Shown: positions 9,356-19,086, numbered from the stretch's first letter. The stretch is 39,513 nucleotides of DNA from Bifidobacterium breve (GCA_945883725.1 CAMCXZ010000009.1:1-39513), one strand, 5' to 3'. Translations and numbers: made by a program. The notes: generated by a model not told the origin, from the sequence alone.

Positions 9356-10200
9356 ACCAATTCCTCGGTTCCGGCTTTGCGCACATAGACAGTTACCAGA
9401 ATCAAAATAACTATCATCAGCGTAAATGAAAGAGCGGCAGCCGTTGGGTAATCGACAATTTTAAGATAACGCGACTCAATCACGTTACCGATCATCTTGG
9501 TATTTGGGCTACCCAAAATTGCCGCGTTTACATAGTCGCCGGCTGCCGGGATAAAGGTAAGCAACGTGCCTGCAACCACACCTGGCATTGAGAGCGGCAA
9601 AGTCACTCTGCGGAATGTCGTAAAGCCATTGGCATATAGATCGCCAGAGGCTTCTAGTGTGCGTGGATCAATCCGATCAATCGAGGCATAAAGTGGCAAT
9701 GTCATAAACGGCAGGAAGTTATAGGTCATACCCATAACAACTGCAAAAGAAGTCGAGGTCAGAGTTGTGCTATCGCTAATGATGCCAATGGTTCGAAGCG
9801 TTGGAACTACGAAGCCTTCTTCGCCAAGTATCTGTTTCCAGGCCACGGTGCGAAGTAAAAAGGAGGTAAAGAATGGTGCGATCACTAGAATCAACATAAA
9901 GTTCTTTAGCTTGCCACCTTTAAGTGCGATGGCATACGCCAGCGGATAGGCAATTGCTAGTGCTAACAAAGTTGCGATAGTCGCGTAAACAAAGGAGCGA
10001 CCGAATTGCTCTTTATTTTCCAAGAAAGCATCAAGGTAATTTGAAAAACGCAGCGTCTGCTCAAATTGACCGGTATCTCCCCCGCCGACCGGCGTCTGGG
10101 TTGAAGTTTGAGCCAAGTTCATAATCGGCAGAATAAAAAATGTAAACAAGAAAGCAAAACCCGGTAAGAGTAGAAGGTATGGAGTACGGATCTTGCGCAT
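9352..10200 (-). CDS. potB: Spermidine/putrescine ABC transporter permease PotB
   Basis: First membrane subunit of the polyamine importer. The 282-residue protein has six predicted helices beginning with LLLLPGFAFLFTFFILPI (about 9-26) and an EAA loop ASGDLYANGFTTFRRVTLPLSMPG (about 183-206). The segment FLLRTVAWKQILGEEG is typical of PotB/PotH. Its start lies eight bases after the potA stop and its end overlaps potC by four bases. Transport direction (import) follows from the dedicated binding protein PotD in the same operon. Confidence 0.93.
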   Translation of the reverse strand: MRKIRTPYLLLLPGFAFLFTFFILPIMNLAQTSTQTPVGGGDTGQFEQTLRFSNYLDAFLENKEQFGRSFVYATIATLLALAIAYPLAYAIALKGGKLKNFMLILVIAPFFTSFLLRTVAWKQILGEEGFVVPTLRTIGIISDSTTLTSTSFAVVMGMTYNFLPFMTLPLYASIDRIDPRTLEASGDLYANGFTTFRRVTLPLSMPGVVAGTLLTFIPAAGDYVNAAILGSPNTKMIGNVIESRYLKIVDYPTAAALSFTLMIVILILVTVYVRKAGTEELV

Positions 10201-10207
10201 TACTTTT

Positions 10208-11356
10208 TTACTCTTCGTCTAGTTCTTCAGGATTAACTTCAGAACCAGCAGTTGCATCTTCATCGCCGCGAAGACCAAAGGTAAAGACTGGCTCCCAAGA
10301 GATATTGACTTCTTCATCTTTGTTAAATGGCGCAACACCATCGTCGTTTTGCTCGAAGACCATAAGTTCTTGTCCCCATGGCATTTCAACTTGATATTGA
10401 GTCGATACGCCGATGTAGGAAACATCTTCAATATGTCCGCCGGTTAAAATGTTTCCAGAAGTTGGCGTACCTAAACGAGAGATACGGAACTTCTCTGGAC
10501 GAATACCGGCATAAATTGACTGATCATTTGCGTGTGAGCGATTCTTTGGCAACGAAATCTTCTGGCCAAATACATCAACAACATGCGAATCGCCATCGTT
10601 ACCGCTAATGGTGCCCTTAATCAAGTTTGATTGACCTAAGAAGTTAGCCACAAACGCCGTCTTTGGATTGTCATAAAGGTCTGCTGGTGAGCCCATTTGC
10701 TCAATCTGCCCCTCATTCATAACTGCAATCGTGTCAGCCATGGTCATAGCTTCTTCTTGATCATGTGTTACGTGCACGAAAGTTAAACCAACTTCTTTTT
10801 GAATCCACTTAAGTTCAATCTGCATTTGGCGACGAAGCTTTAGATCAAGTGCGCCAAGTGGTTCATCAAGTAAAAGCAGAGCCGGGCGGTTAACAATTGC
10901 GCGAGCTAGCGCAATACGCTGCTGTTGACCACCAGATAACTGTGTTGGTTTGCGTTGCGCTAAGTGAGGCAACTCAACTAAATCAAGAACTTTATCTACT
11001 GCTGCCTCAACATCTTTGATTCCGCGACGGCGTAAACCGAATGCGATATTTTCATAGATAGTTAAATGCGGAAATAGCGCATAGTTCTGAAAGACCGTAT
11101 TGATCGGACGCTGATACGGCTTAGTTGTAGTGATATCGGTGCTACCCAAGTGAATGCTGCCAACGGTTGGTTCCTCAAGCCCTGCGATCATTCGCAGAGT
11201 TGTAGTTTTGCCACAACCAGATGGCCCCAGCAGCGCGAAGAATGATCCTTCGGGAATTACTAACGAAAGATCATCTACGGCAGTGAAATCCCCATAACTC
11301 TTCGTAAGTCGAGTTAAGCGCAGGTCACCTTTTGCTGAAATAGAATCCTTGGTCAC
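10208..11356 (-). CDS. potA: Spermidine/putrescine ABC transporter ATP-binding protein PotA
   Basis: ATPase that drives polyamine import. The 382-residue protein has Walker A GPSGCGKTT (44-52), Q-loop Q90, signature LSGGQQQ (140-146), Walker B LLLLDEP (160-166) and the H-loop in HVTHDQEEAM, followed by a C-terminal TOBE domain (about 265-360) typical of PotA/UgpC/MalK-type ATPases. The last 20 or so residues are acidic and Glu/Asp-rich. The gene starts nine bases after the potD stop and is followed by potB. The symbol is based on the operon context; the ATPase family alone would not give the substrate. Confidence 0.93.
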   Translation of the reverse strand: MTKDSISAKGDLRLTRLTKSYGDFTAVDDLSLVIPEGSFFALLGPSGCGKTTTLRMIAGLEEPTVGSIHLGSTDITTTKPYQRPINTVFQNYALFPHLTIYENIAFGLRRRGIKDVEAAVDKVLDLVELPHLAQRKPTQLSGGQQQRIALARAIVNRPALLLLDEPLGALDLKLRRQMQIELKWIQKEVGLTFVHVTHDQEEAMTMADTIAVMNEGQIEQMGSPADLYDNPKTAFVANFLGQSNLIKGTISGNDGDSHVVDVFGQKISLPKNRSHANDQSIYAGIRPEKFRISRLGTPTSGNILTGGHIEDVSYIGVSTQYQVEMPWGQELMVFEQNDDGVAPFNKDEEVNISWEPVFTFGLRGDEDATAGSEVNPEELDEE

Positions 11357-11365
11357 CTATTAGCC

Positions 11366-12562
11366 TTAGTTGCCTTGCGCTTGTTGGAACGCTTCAGCCC
11401 AAGTGGTTTCTTCAGCTGGAGTAAGGGAACGGAAAACGTTTAGCTTGGCTGACATCGCATCATCAGGGAAGATGTATGAACTAGTTGCGAGTTCAGGAGC
11501 GATCTTTTCCATCTCAGCTTGAGCGCCCTGAACTGGGCAAACATAATTTACATATGCCGCTACTTCAGCTGCTACTACTGGATCGTAGTAGTAGTTAATT
11601 AGCTTCTCAGCATTTAGCTTGGCATCTGCGCCAACTGGGGTTGGGATAATGAAGTTATCACCTGAGATAGTTCCGCCTGATTCTGGAATTGCGAAATCAA
11701 ACTTACCTTCGTTTTCAGAGGCCAAGATGAACATATCGCCAGACCAGCCAATTACAGCGGTGGCATCGCCTGAAGTTAGATCTTCAGCATATTCGTTGCC
11801 CTTAACGCCACGAATCCAGCCATCAGAAATCTTGCCTTCCATGAAATCAACTGCGTCCATGAATTGATCTTCAGTAACTGTTTGTAGATCAACGCCTTGG
11901 GAAAGCAGAATGATTCCGATGGTGTCGCGCATTTCAGAGAGAACAACAATCTTGCCCTTGTTCTGCGGTGCGAATAAATCATCAAGTGTGCGAACACCCT
12001 TTGGATTTGTTTTTGTGTTCCAACCAAAACCACCCATGATGCCTTGCCAGGTAAGTGTGGATTCACGATTTGGGTCAAATGAAGGTGATGCAAGTGAGTC
12101 AAGAATGTTTACGCGATTTGGAATGTTAGCGAGATCAAACTTCTGCGCATAACCCAAACGGATCCAACGTGCTGCCATCCAGTCAGTTGGTGTTACAACG
12201 TCATAACCAATATCTTCATTGAGCTTTAGCTGTGCTTGCACTTTGCCATAGAACTCATCGTTATCGTTGTAATCTTCAAAATACTTTGCAGCGATTCCGT
12301 TGGCTGCGCTAAATGCTTCAAGCGTTGGATACTTCTTAGTATCTTCGTCGTAATCTAAAAACAACGGCCAGTTACCCCAACGCACTGTGCTGGCATCGCC
12401 ACCACTTCCTGCGCTATCGGATCCACCAGACCCACATGCCGCTAATAAACCGGCCGCACCAACTGCGCCAGTACCTGCGATTAGTCCACGACGAGTAACT
12501 TGCGAATTAATTATCGCGCGCGCCTCAGGTGAGAGATCTTTTTTAGAAACCTTCTTTGACAT
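11366..12562 (-). CDS. potD: Polyamine-binding lipoprotein PotD (Tat signal)
   Basis: Substrate-binding protein of the polyamine ABC importer. The 398-residue protein begins with an unusually long N-region (about 22 residues), then twin arginines R24-R25 and a hydrophobic stretch ending in the lipobox LLAAC with Cys43, so it looks like a Tat-exported lipoprotein. A Gly/Ser/Asp-rich linker precedes the periplasmic-binding fold (from about 58, TVRWGNWPLFLDYDE). Matches to PotD/PotF-like proteins include DVVTPTDWMAARWI and GWSGDMFILASE. A good GAAGGAG ribosome-binding site precedes the ATG by eight bases. It is the first pot gene; its high-dose position before potA is typical. Confidence 0.92.
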   Translation of the reverse strand: MSKKVSKKDLSPEARAIINSQVTRRGLIAGTGAVGAAGLLAACGSGGSDSAGSGGDASTVRWGNWPLFLDYDEDTKKYPTLEAFSAANGIAAKYFEDYNDNDEFYGKVQAQLKLNEDIGYDVVTPTDWMAARWIRLGYAQKFDLANIPNRVNILDSLASPSFDPNRESTLTWQGIMGGFGWNTKTNPKGVRTLDDLFAPQNKGKIVVLSEMRDTIGIILLSQGVDLQTVTEDQFMDAVDFMEGKISDGWIRGVKGNEYAEDLTSGDATAVIGWSGDMFILASENEGKFDFAIPESGGTISGDNFIIPTPVGADAKLNAEKLINYYYDPVVAAEVAAYVNYVCPVQGAQAEMEKIAPELATSSYIFPDDAMSAKLNVFRSLTPAEETTWAEAFQQAQGN

Positions 12563-12645
12563 TTATTTGCTCCTTCACAGGTCGTGCAAGTTTGGGGTTA
12601 TCAGGCCTTCTTCTTGTTAGTGGGTGGACGGGTTTAACGAGCGTA

Positions 12646-12651
12646 ATTATG
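12646..12651 (-). promoter_or_regulatory. Candidate -10 box for potD operon
   Basis: CATAAT on the minus strand in the 94-base spacer after the aldehyde dehydrogenase gene. It would give a 5' leader of about 75 bases ending in a strong GAAGGAG site. No -35 match is clear 17 bases upstream. The spacer shows no terminator, so readthrough from the dehydrogenase gene is also likely. Confidence 0.3.
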
Positions 12652-12656
12652 GACTA

Positions 12657-14084
12657 TTACGCGCCTAGATTCGACATTACATGCTTAATTCGAGTGTAAT
12701 CTTCAAAACCATAACTAGATAGATCTTTGCCATAGCCCGAGCGCTTAAAGCCGCCGTGTGGCATTTCGGCCACAATCGGAATATGGGTATTGATCCAGAC
12801 GCAGCCGAAATCGAAGGCTCGAGATAGGCGCATGGCGCGGCCATGATCCTTGGTCCAGATGCTCGAGGCCAGGCCATAATCGACGCCATTGGCTAGGGAA
12901 ATCGCCTCTTCTTCAGTGGCAAACTTCTGAATAGTAATGACTGGTCCGAAAATTTCGTTCTGGATCATCTCGTCGTCTTGCTTGAGATCGGCGATCACAG
13001 TTGGCGCGAAGAAGTAGCCCGGCTGCTCAAGTTGCTTGCCGCCAGCGACGATCTTGGCATGGGCAGGAGTGCGATCGACAAAGCCCTTAACGCGAGCTAG
13101 CTGATTAGCGTTATTTAGCGGGCCAACGAGCGCATCACTATCTGGCATGCCGACGGCGATGTTATTGGTGGCTTGATCTGCCAACTTGGCCACCATTGCG
13201 TCATAGACACCAGCTTGAACTAAGACGCGAGTAGCTGCTGTGCAATCTTGACCAGAATTAAAGAAGCCAGCAACTGCAATACCTTCAGCGGCGGCATCAA
13301 GATCGGCATCATCGAATACAACAACAGGTGCTTTGCCGCCGAGTTCAAGATGCACGCGCTTTAGTTGTGAAGCGGCCGCAGTTGCAACTTCAGTACCAGC
13401 GCGAACTGATCCAGTAATTGAAACCATAACTGGTGTTGCGTGATCGACTAGTAATTTTCCAGTTTCGCGTTCGCCGCAAATAACATTAAAGACACCGGCA
13501 GGTAAGAATTCACTCATTACTTGTGCCATAAATATTGTTGAAGCTGGTGTTGTATCACTTGGCTTTAACACCACAGTATTACCAGCTGCAATCGCAGGTG
13601 CCCATTTCCAAACTGCCATCATCATTGGATAGTTCCACGGAGTCACTTGTGCGCAAACGCCAATTGGCTCACGACGAATAAATGAAGTCATGCCGTGCAT
13701 GTATTCGCCAGCTGACTTACCTTCAAGGTTGCGAGCAGCGCCGGCAAAGAAACGAATTTGATCAATCATCGGCGGCACTTCTTCAGAAGTTGTTACAGCA
13801 ATTGGCTTACCTGTGTTGCGGCATTCAATTGCAATAATTTCATCGGCGCGAGCTTCAAGTGCATCGGCAATTTTTAGTAGGGCACGTTGACGCTCGGACG
13901 GTGTTGAATCGCGCCATGATACGAAAGCATCGGACGCGGCTTTCATCGCAGCATCAACATCAGCGGCGTTTGATTTCGGCGCAGTCGCATAGACCTCACC
14001 AGTTGCTGGGTTAATTAATTGAGTGACTTCGCCAGATGAGCCAGGGACTGATTTGCCGTTAATGAAATTCTGTAGTTGTTCCAT
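12657..14084 (-). CDS. patD: Gamma-aminobutyraldehyde dehydrogenase-like aldehyde dehydrogenase
   Basis: NAD(P)-dependent aldehyde dehydrogenase, 475 residues. Visible catalytic residues are N151 (TPWNYP), E247 (HLELGGK) and the nucleophile C281 (NSGQDCTAATR). The protein closely follows the E. coli YdcW/PatD pattern, including GEYMHG-SFIRREP, MPHGGFKRSGYGKD and the C-terminal YGFEDYTRIKHVM. PatD oxidises 4-aminobutyraldehyde from putrescine to GABA; relatives also take 4-guanidinobutyraldehyde. It lies directly upstream of potDABC and the ureohydrolase in the same direction, which supports a role in polyamine catabolism. No putrescine aminotransferase or oxidase is in the window. There is no ribosome-binding site; see the -10 candidate at 14092. 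Confidence 0.88.
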   Translation of the reverse strand: MEQLQNFINGKSVPGSSGEVTQLINPATGEVYATAPKSNAADVDAAMKAASDAFVSWRDSTPSERQRALLKIADALEARADEIIAIECRNTGKPIAVTTSEEVPPMIDQIRFFAGAARNLEGKSAGEYMHGMTSFIRREPIGVCAQVTPWNYPMMMAVWKWAPAIAAGNTVVLKPSDTTPASTIFMAQVMSEFLPAGVFNVICGERETGKLLVDHATPVMVSITGSVRAGTEVATAAASQLKRVHLELGGKAPVVVFDDADLDAAAEGIAVAGFFNSGQDCTAATRVLVQAGVYDAMVAKLADQATNNIAVGMPDSDALVGPLNNANQLARVKGFVDRTPAHAKIVAGGKQLEQPGYFFAPTVIADLKQDDEMIQNEIFGPVITIQKFATEEEAISLANGVDYGLASSIWTKDHGRAMRLSRAFDFGCVWINTHIPIVAEMPHGGFKRSGYGKDLSSYGFEDYTRIKHVMSNLGA

Positions 14085-14091
14085 AAGCCCT

Positions 14092-14097
14092 AGCCTA
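14092..14097 (-). promoter_or_regulatory. Candidate -10 box for leaderless aldehyde dehydrogenase gene
   Basis: TAGGCT on the minus strand ends seven bases before the ATG at 14084, in the 26-base spacer after rlmN. No -35 box and no Shine-Dalgarno sequence are visible. It would make the polyamine cassette independent of the rpsB-rlmN transcript, but the match is short. Confidence 0.3.
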
Positions 14098-14110
14098 CGA
14101 CGAGATGCTT

Positions 14111-15220
14111 TTATTTGGCTAGTTCGGCAGCGGCTAATTGGCCGCAGGCCCCATCAATTTCGCGGCCACGAGTATCGCGCACCGTTGTTGGCACACCATA
14201 ACTTTCTAGGACCCGGACGAATTCGAGTTCATCCTCGTGGCGCGATGCGGTCCATTTCGAACCAGGTGTTGGGTTTAGCGGAATCAAATTTACGTGGGCA
14301 TTGCGGTTCTTAAGCAGACGACCCAATAGATCTGCGCGCCAAGCCTGGTCATTAATATCGCGAATTAGCGCGTATTCAATTGAATAGCGACGCCCAGTCT
14401 TCTTTTCATAATCATCAGCTGCGGCCAAAACTTCGCGCACTTTATAGCGCGAGTTAATTGGCACTAAGGAATCTCGCAGCTCATCATCAGGAGTGTGTAG
14501 CGAAATTGCTAACGTCACATTTAGATCTTCGGCCATCAACTTTTCAATTCCGTTAACTAAGCCAACTGTAGAAACTGTTACCGAGCGAGCACTAATGCCC
14601 AAACCATTGGGATTCTCATCGGTGATATTTCGCAGGGTGCGAGCAACCGCGTTGTAGTTAGCAAGTGGTTCGCCCATGCCCATGAAAACAATATTTGAAA
14701 GTCGAGTTGGTCCACCAGGTAGTTCGCCATTAGCGCAGGTGCGCGCAGCAGCCACAATTTGTTCAGTAATCTCACCCGCAGATAAGTTACGAGTTAAGCC
14801 GGCTTGGCCAGTTGCACAGAACGGACAGTTCATGCCGCAACCAGCTTGGGAAGAAATACAAACAGTGGTGCGATCTGTGTAACGCATTAAAACAGATTCA
14901 ACTAAAACGCCATCATGTAATTTCCAGAGATCTTTACGAGTCATCCCGTTATCGCAAGTAACTGTGCGCACCAATTTAATTAGCGACGGGGTTAGCGCAT
15001 CAGCAAGTGCTTGACGTGAATCTGCTGGAATATCAGTCCAGGTACTTGGGTCATGAGCTAAGTGCGAGAAGTAATGGGTTGCTACTTGATTTGCCCGATA
15101 GCCCGGAAAACCAAGTTCAGTCGCCCATGCTTTGCGATCGGCAGGTGCTAAATCAGCTAGATGCTTAGGTGCTTTCTTGCGCTGTACTGGTTCATCGAAA
15201 ACTAACTTTATTTCTTCCAT
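14111..15220 (-). CDS. rlmN: Dual-specificity 23S rRNA/tRNA A-methyltransferase RlmN
   Basis: Radical SAM enzyme that makes 2-methyladenosine at 23S rRNA A2503 and in some tRNAs. The 369-residue protein has the cluster motif CGMNCPFC (C128, C132, C135), the [10 protein letters not shown] segment (about 184-193), and the C-terminal catalytic cysteine region in [15 protein letters not shown] (about 348-362, Cys near 359). N-terminal [14 protein letters not shown] is typical of the family. It starts immediately after the cdsA stop (TAAATG). The cdsA-rlmN pair following frr is conserved in actinobacteria. Confidence 0.96.
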   Translation of the reverse strand: MEEIKLVFDEPVQRKKAPKHLADLAPADRKAWATELGFPGYRANQVATHYFSHLAHDPSTWTDIPADSRQALADALTPSLIKLVRTVTCDNGMTRKDLWKLHDGVLVESVLMRYTDRTTVCISSQAGCGMNCPFCATGQAGLTRNLSAGEITEQIVAAARTCANGELPGGPTRLSNIVFMGMGEPLANYNAVARTLRNITDENPNGLGISARSVTVSTVGLVNGIEKLMAEDLNVTLAISLHTPDDELRDSLVPINSRYKVREVLAAADDYEKKTGRRYSIEYALIRDINDQAWRADLLGRLLKNRNAHVNLIPLNPTPGSKWTASRHEDELEFVRVLESYGVPTTVRDTRGREIDGACGQLAAAELAK

Positions 15221-16066
15221 TTATAGGTACCTACGAACTAATTCGAGCGTTAACCAGAGCGCTGGGGCAGACAGTAGGACTGAATCCAAACGATCAAGAA
15301 TTCCGCCATGGCCGGGCAGCAGTGATCCCATATCCTTTAAATGTAAATCGCGCTTCATGGCACTTTCAATTAAATCGCCACTTGTTGCAGTAAAGACAAT
15401 CAATAGGCCGACGATTGCTCCGATAAACCATTGAATATCTAGGACGTAATGAAACATCAAACTGCCACCTAAAGTGGTGAATACGATGGAGCCAATTAGA
15501 CCTTCCCAAGATTTCTTAGGACTAATTTTTGGTGCCATTGGATGTTTACCAATTAAAACACCAACGAAATATCCGAAAGTGTCATTACAGCCAACCAGAA
15601 TTACAAAGGTCATAACTTGAGCCAAACCATTTGATTCATTACTGAGCAGAATTAAGAAGCCAGCTAAGAATGGCAAGTAAACCAAAACTAAAGTTGTGGC
15701 AGTTGCACTTGCTACAAAACCTTCGGGTCCATTGCGCAATAAGCTAATTAGCAAGATCGGCAAGGCCACAGCAGTTGCCACGGCTAACCCAGCGACTCCC
15801 CCTTGCCAGGTGGCAGCCGATAAGCCGATTGTTGCCAAGATCAGAGCATTAGTTGGGATATTTGTCTCTACTTGAGCAAAAGCTCGTGAGATTTCGCGAA
15901 TACCCAAACAAACCGCCAGCGTTACCAGGGCGGCAAAAATAATTGGTTCGAAAGCTAGTGAAAACCAAACCAATGCGACCAACGAAAGTGAAACCAGAAT
16001 CGAAGGACCGAGCTTGCGGCCGGCACGACGATTAATGGCATCGTTAATCGAATGGAGATCGTCCAT
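15221..16066 (-). CDS. cdsA: Phosphatidate cytidylyltransferase
   Basis: Makes CDP-diacylglycerol from phosphatidic acid and CTP for phospholipid synthesis at the membrane. The 281-residue protein is polytopic (about eight hydrophobic segments) and ends with the CdsA signature SAMKRDLHLKDMGSLLPGHG followed by GILDRLD (about 239-265). The KISPKKSWEG motif (about 182-191) is also family-typical. A TAAGGAG ribosome-binding site overlaps the frr stop codon, 15 bases upstream. Its place between frr and rlmN is the usual actinobacterial order. Confidence 0.94.
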   Translation of the reverse strand: MDDLHSINDAINRRAGRKLGPSILVSLSLVALVWFSLAFEPIIFAALVTLAVCLGIREISRAFAQVETNIPTNALILATIGLSAATWQGGVAGLAVATAVALPILLISLLRNGPEGFVASATATTLVLVYLPFLAGFLILLSNESNGLAQVMTFVILVGCNDTFGYFVGVLIGKHPMAPKISPKKSWEGLIGSIVFTTLGGSLMFHYVLDIQWFIGAIVGLLIVFTATSGDLIESAMKRDLHLKDMGSLLPGHGGILDRLDSVLLSAPALWLTLELVRRYL

Positions 16067-16081
16067 GGGTTTACAAACTCC

Positions 16082-16645
16082 TTATACCTCGAGGAGTTCG
16101 GCCTCCTTGTGCTTTAACAATTCATCAATCATGGTGGTGTGATCACCAGTCATTTTTTCTAATTCTTTTTCGGCGCGAGTTAAATCATCTTTACCGATAT
16201 CGCCATCTTTTTCAGCTTTTTCTAACGCTTCTTTTGCTGCGCGACGAATATTGCGGATTGAAATCTTGGCATCTTCGCCTTTTGTCTTAACCACTTTTAC
16301 ATATTCCTTGCGGCGTTCTTCAGTTAATTGGGGAAAGCTAACGCGAATAACCACGCCATCGTTACCTGGATTAACACCTAAATCTGAATCGCGAATCGCC
16401 TTTTCAATGCTGGCCATAGCGCCTTTATCAAATGGTGAAACGATTGCCATGCGGGCCTCTGGAACTTGAATTGAAGCTAATTGGGAAAGAGCGGTGTAGG
16501 TGCCGTAGTAATCAACCATGATTTTGTTGAAAAGGGCTGGGTTAGCGCGACCGGTGCGAATACTTGCAAAATCTTCTTTCGCAACAGTTACCGCTTTATC
16601 CATCTTGCTGGTTGCATCGCCTAGCGTTGCTGCTACATCTGCCAT
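16082..16645 (-). CDS. frr: Ribosome recycling factor
   Basis: Splits the post-termination ribosome together with EF-G. At 187 residues it has standard length. Conserved blocks are [20 protein letters not shown] (about 31-50), [33 protein letters not shown] and [11 protein letters not shown]. The three-helix-bundle ends with a long basic/acidic helix rich in Lys and Glu. The spacer to pyrH is 31 bases with only a weak GGCGGGAA ribosome-binding site, consistent with cotranscription. Confidence 0.97.
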   Translation of the reverse strand: MADVAATLGDATSKMDKAVTVAKEDFASIRTGRANPALFNKIMVDYYGTYTALSQLASIQVPEARMAIVSPFDKGAMASIEKAIRDSDLGVNPGNDGVVIRVSFPQLTEERRKEYVKVVKTKGEDAKISIRNIRRAAKEALEKAEKDGDIGKDDLTRAEKELEKMTGDHTTMIDELLKHKEAELLEV

Positions 16646-16676
16646 TTGGTTTCCCGCCTAACTTAGTGATCACCGC

Positions 16677-17399
16677 TTATGCGACGATCGTGCCAATCGA
16701 TTCGCCACGAACGGCGCGAGCAATATTTCCATTTGTCATTAAATCAAAGATCACAATCGGCAACTTATTCTCACGACAAAGCGCAAATGCTGCAGCATCT
16801 GCCACGGCAAGTGACTTACTCAAAACTTCATCATAGGAAATTGATTCGTACTTAGTTGCCGTTGGATCTTTCTTTGGATCAGCTGTGTAAACGCCATCGA
16901 CGCCACTCTTTGCGAGCAACAAGGCTTCGGCGCTAATTTCAAGTGCGCGTTGCGCCGAAACTGTGTCAGTTGTGAAGAATGGCATTCCAGCGCCAGCACC
17001 AAAAATAACTACCCGACCTTTTTCCAAATGGCGAATGGCGCGAAGTGGAATATAAGGTTCGGCCACCTGGCCCATTGTGATCGCGGTTTGCACACGAGTT
17101 GCGATGCCTTCTTTTTCAAGAAAATCTTGTAACGCTAAACAATTCATAACTGTGCCGAGCATGCCCATGTAGTCAGCTCGAGAACGATCCATGCCGCGCT
17201 GTTGTAGCTCGGCGCCGCGGAAGTAATTACCGCCACCAACAACTACTGCTACTTGAACACCAGTGCGAACAACGTCGGCAATTTGGCGAGCAACATCTTG
17301 CACAACATCAGGGTCAACCCCGATGCCTTTTGCGCCACCGAAAACTTCACCAGAAAGTTTAAGGAGCACTCTTCCGTATGTACCTCGTGTACCCGGCAT
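16677..17399 (-). CDS. pyrH: UMP kinase
   Basis: Phosphorylates UMP to UDP in pyrimidine nucleotide synthesis. The 240-residue protein belongs to the amino-acid-kinase fold: KLSGEVFGG (about 13-21), [15 protein letters not shown] (about 52-66), [11 protein letters not shown] (about 76-86) and [20 protein letters not shown] (about 157-176). The ATG at 17399 has an AAGGAG site seven bases upstream. The tsf-pyrH-frr order is widely conserved in bacteria. The spacer to tsf is 58 bases without a terminator. Confidence 0.97.
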   Translation of the reverse strand: MPGTRGTYGRVLLKLSGEVFGGAKGIGVDPDVVQDVARQIADVVRTGVQVAVVVGGGNYFRGAELQQRGMDRSRADYMGMLGTVMNCLALQDFLEKEGIATRVQTAITMGQVAEPYIPLRAIRHLEKGRVVIFGAGAGMPFFTTDTVSAQRALEISAEALLLAKSGVDGVYTADPKKDPTATKYESISYDEVLSKSLAVADAAAFALCRENKLPIVIFDLMTNGNIARAVRGESIGTIVA

Positions 17400-17457
17400 G
17401 AGCGCTCCTTATCCTCTACTGATTATGTGGTGAGTGTATTCGGCAGTTGGTTTCCTG

Positions 17458-18285
17458 TTATTGACCCACGCGGAAGCGGAAGAATGCAGTCACGTCAGTG
17501 CCCGCTTCGTCCAGAATCTGCTTAACGCTCTTCTTGGCATCCTTAGCAAATGACTGCTCGATCAAGGAAACTTCCTTAACGTAGCCAGTTACGCGGCCTT
17601 CGACGATCTTTGAAAGTGAAGGTTCGGTCTTGCCTTCGTTGCGTGCTGTTTCTTCAGCTAGACGACGCTCATTTTCAATCGCATCGGCTGGAACATCTTC
17701 GCGCTTCACATAAAGGGGTGCAAAAGCTGCAATGTGCTGAGCAACATCCTTACCAACTTCGCCAGCTTCCTTGGTCAACTGAACAAGAACGCCAACTTGT
17801 GGTGGTAGATCTGGGCTAGTGCGGTGCATGTAAACGCCAACTGGTGAACCAGTTAGAACTCCGATGCGACGAATTTCAATCTTCTCGCCAAGTGTTGCAT
17901 TGCCTTCATCAACTGTGGTTTGCACAGTTTTACCTGTTGCCATAGTTGAAGCAAGGAACGCATCAACATCTGCAATCTTGGCTGATTCTAAATGTGCAAC
18001 TAGCTCTTCAGCTAGCTCTTGGAAACGCTCGCCCTTTGCTACGAAATCTGTTTCGCAGTTAAGTTCAAGAATTACGCCAAGGTTGCCGCTAACGCGTGAA
18101 GTCACTAGACCGTTTGAAGTCAGGCGTCCTTCGCGCTTAGTAACACCCTTTTGACCTTTAACGCGAATGATTTCGACAGCCTTGTCGTAATCTCCGTCTG
18201 CTTCGTCAAGTGCTTTCTTGCAATCGAGCATTCCTGCTGCAGTTGCTTCGCGCAGCTTCTTTACATCTTCAGCCGTGTAAGCCAC
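17458..18285 (-). CDS. tsf: Translation elongation factor Ts
   Basis: Nucleotide-exchange factor for EF-Tu. The 275-residue protein begins with a UBA-like domain (TAEDVKKLREATAAGMLDCK, about 3-22) and contains the EF-Tu-contacting block LELNCETDFVAKGERF (about 74-89) plus two dimerisation-like subdomains. The gene starts with GTG one base after the rpsB TAA, so translation is tightly coupled to rpsB. Length is typical of actinobacterial EF-Ts. Confidence 0.97.
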   Translation of the reverse strand: MAYTAEDVKKLREATAAGMLDCKKALDEADGDYDKAVEIIRVKGQKGVTKREGRLTSNGLVTSRVSGNLGVILELNCETDFVAKGERFQELAEELVAHLESAKIADVDAFLASTMATGKTVQTTVDEGNATLGEKIEIRRIGVLTGSPVGVYMHRTSPDLPPQVGVLVQLTKEAGEVGKDVAQHIAAFAPLYVKREDVPADAIENERRLAEETARNEGKTEPSLSKIVEGRVTGYVKEVSLIEQSFAKDAKKSVKQILDEAGTDVTAFFRFRVGQ

Positions 18286-19086
18286 TTATGCCTCCGGAGT
18301 TGTCTCGGCTGCAGGTGTTGCAGCACTTTCTAGTAATTCAGCAGCAACAGCAGCATCTGCTACAGCTGCTTCGGCAGGCTTTGCTTCAGCAGCTGCAGTT
18401 GCGCCACGGGCTGCAAGACCAGCTACAACAGCATCAGTGATAACGCGAGTTAGCAGACCGATTGAACGGATTGCATCATCGTTACCAGGAATCTTGAAAT
18501 CAACTTCGTCTGGATCGCAGTTAGTATCTAGAACAGCGATAACTGGAATTCCCAGCTTCTTAGCTTCTTGAACTGCTAAGTGCTCTTTCTTGGTGTCGAT
18601 AACCCAAATTGCGCTAGGCAACTTGGTCATGTCACGAATACCGTTTAGGTTCTTCTGTAGCTTCTCGCGCTCGCGACGAAGAACTAGAAGTTCTTTCTTA
18701 GTTAGCAACTGATCGTTTGCATTTTCTAGCTTCTCAAGTTCCTTAAGACGCTGAATTCGCTTGTATACAGTTGGGAAGTTTGTAAGCATTCCACCTAACC
18801 AACGCTCTGTTACGTAAGGCATACCTACGCGAGCTGATTGCTGAATGATTGGTTCGTGTGCTTGCTTCTTGGTACCAACGTAGAGAATGTGGCCACCCTT
18901 TGCTACAACATCCTTAACGAATTCATATGCGCTATCGATTAGGGCAAGGGATTGCTGGATGTCGATGATGTAGATGCCATTGCGCTCGGCAAAAATAAAG
19001 CGCTTCATCTTTGGATTCCATCGACGTGTTTGGTGTCCGAAGTGGACTCCACTGTCGAGAAGTTCTCGCATTGTTACTACGGCCAT
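18286..19086 (-). CDS. rpsB: 30S ribosomal protein S2
   Basis: Small-subunit protein S2, 266 residues. I chose the ATG at 19086 because it gives the canonical N-terminus [20 protein letters not shown] and is preceded by GAAGGAG; a longer upstream frame adds 11 non-family residues. Other family blocks are [32 protein letters not shown] (about 103-118) and [20 protein letters not shown]. The C-terminus is an Ala/Glu-rich low-complexity tail of about 45 residues, as in other actinobacterial S2, and explains the GCA/GCT-repetitive DNA at 18290-18420. A 224-base spacer precedes it. Confidence 0.97.
   Translation of the reverse strand: MAVVTMRELLDSGVHFGHQTRRWNPKMKRFIFAERNGIYIIDIQQSLALIDSAYEFVKDVVAKGGHILYVGTKKQAHEPIIQQSARVGMPYVTERWLGGMLTNFPTVYKRIQRLKELEKLENANDQLLTKKELLVLRREREKLQKNLNGIRDMTKLPSAIWVIDTKKEHLAVQEAKKLGIPVIAVLDTNCDPDEVDFKIPGNDDAIRSIGLLTRVITDAVVAGLAARGATAAAEAKPAEAAVADAAVAAELLESAATPAAETTPEA

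Noticed and set aside
18286-18430. GCA/GCT-rich repetitive stretch at the end of rpsB as a DNA repeat element
   Set aside because: It encodes the Ala/Glu-rich low-complexity tail normal for actinobacterial S2.
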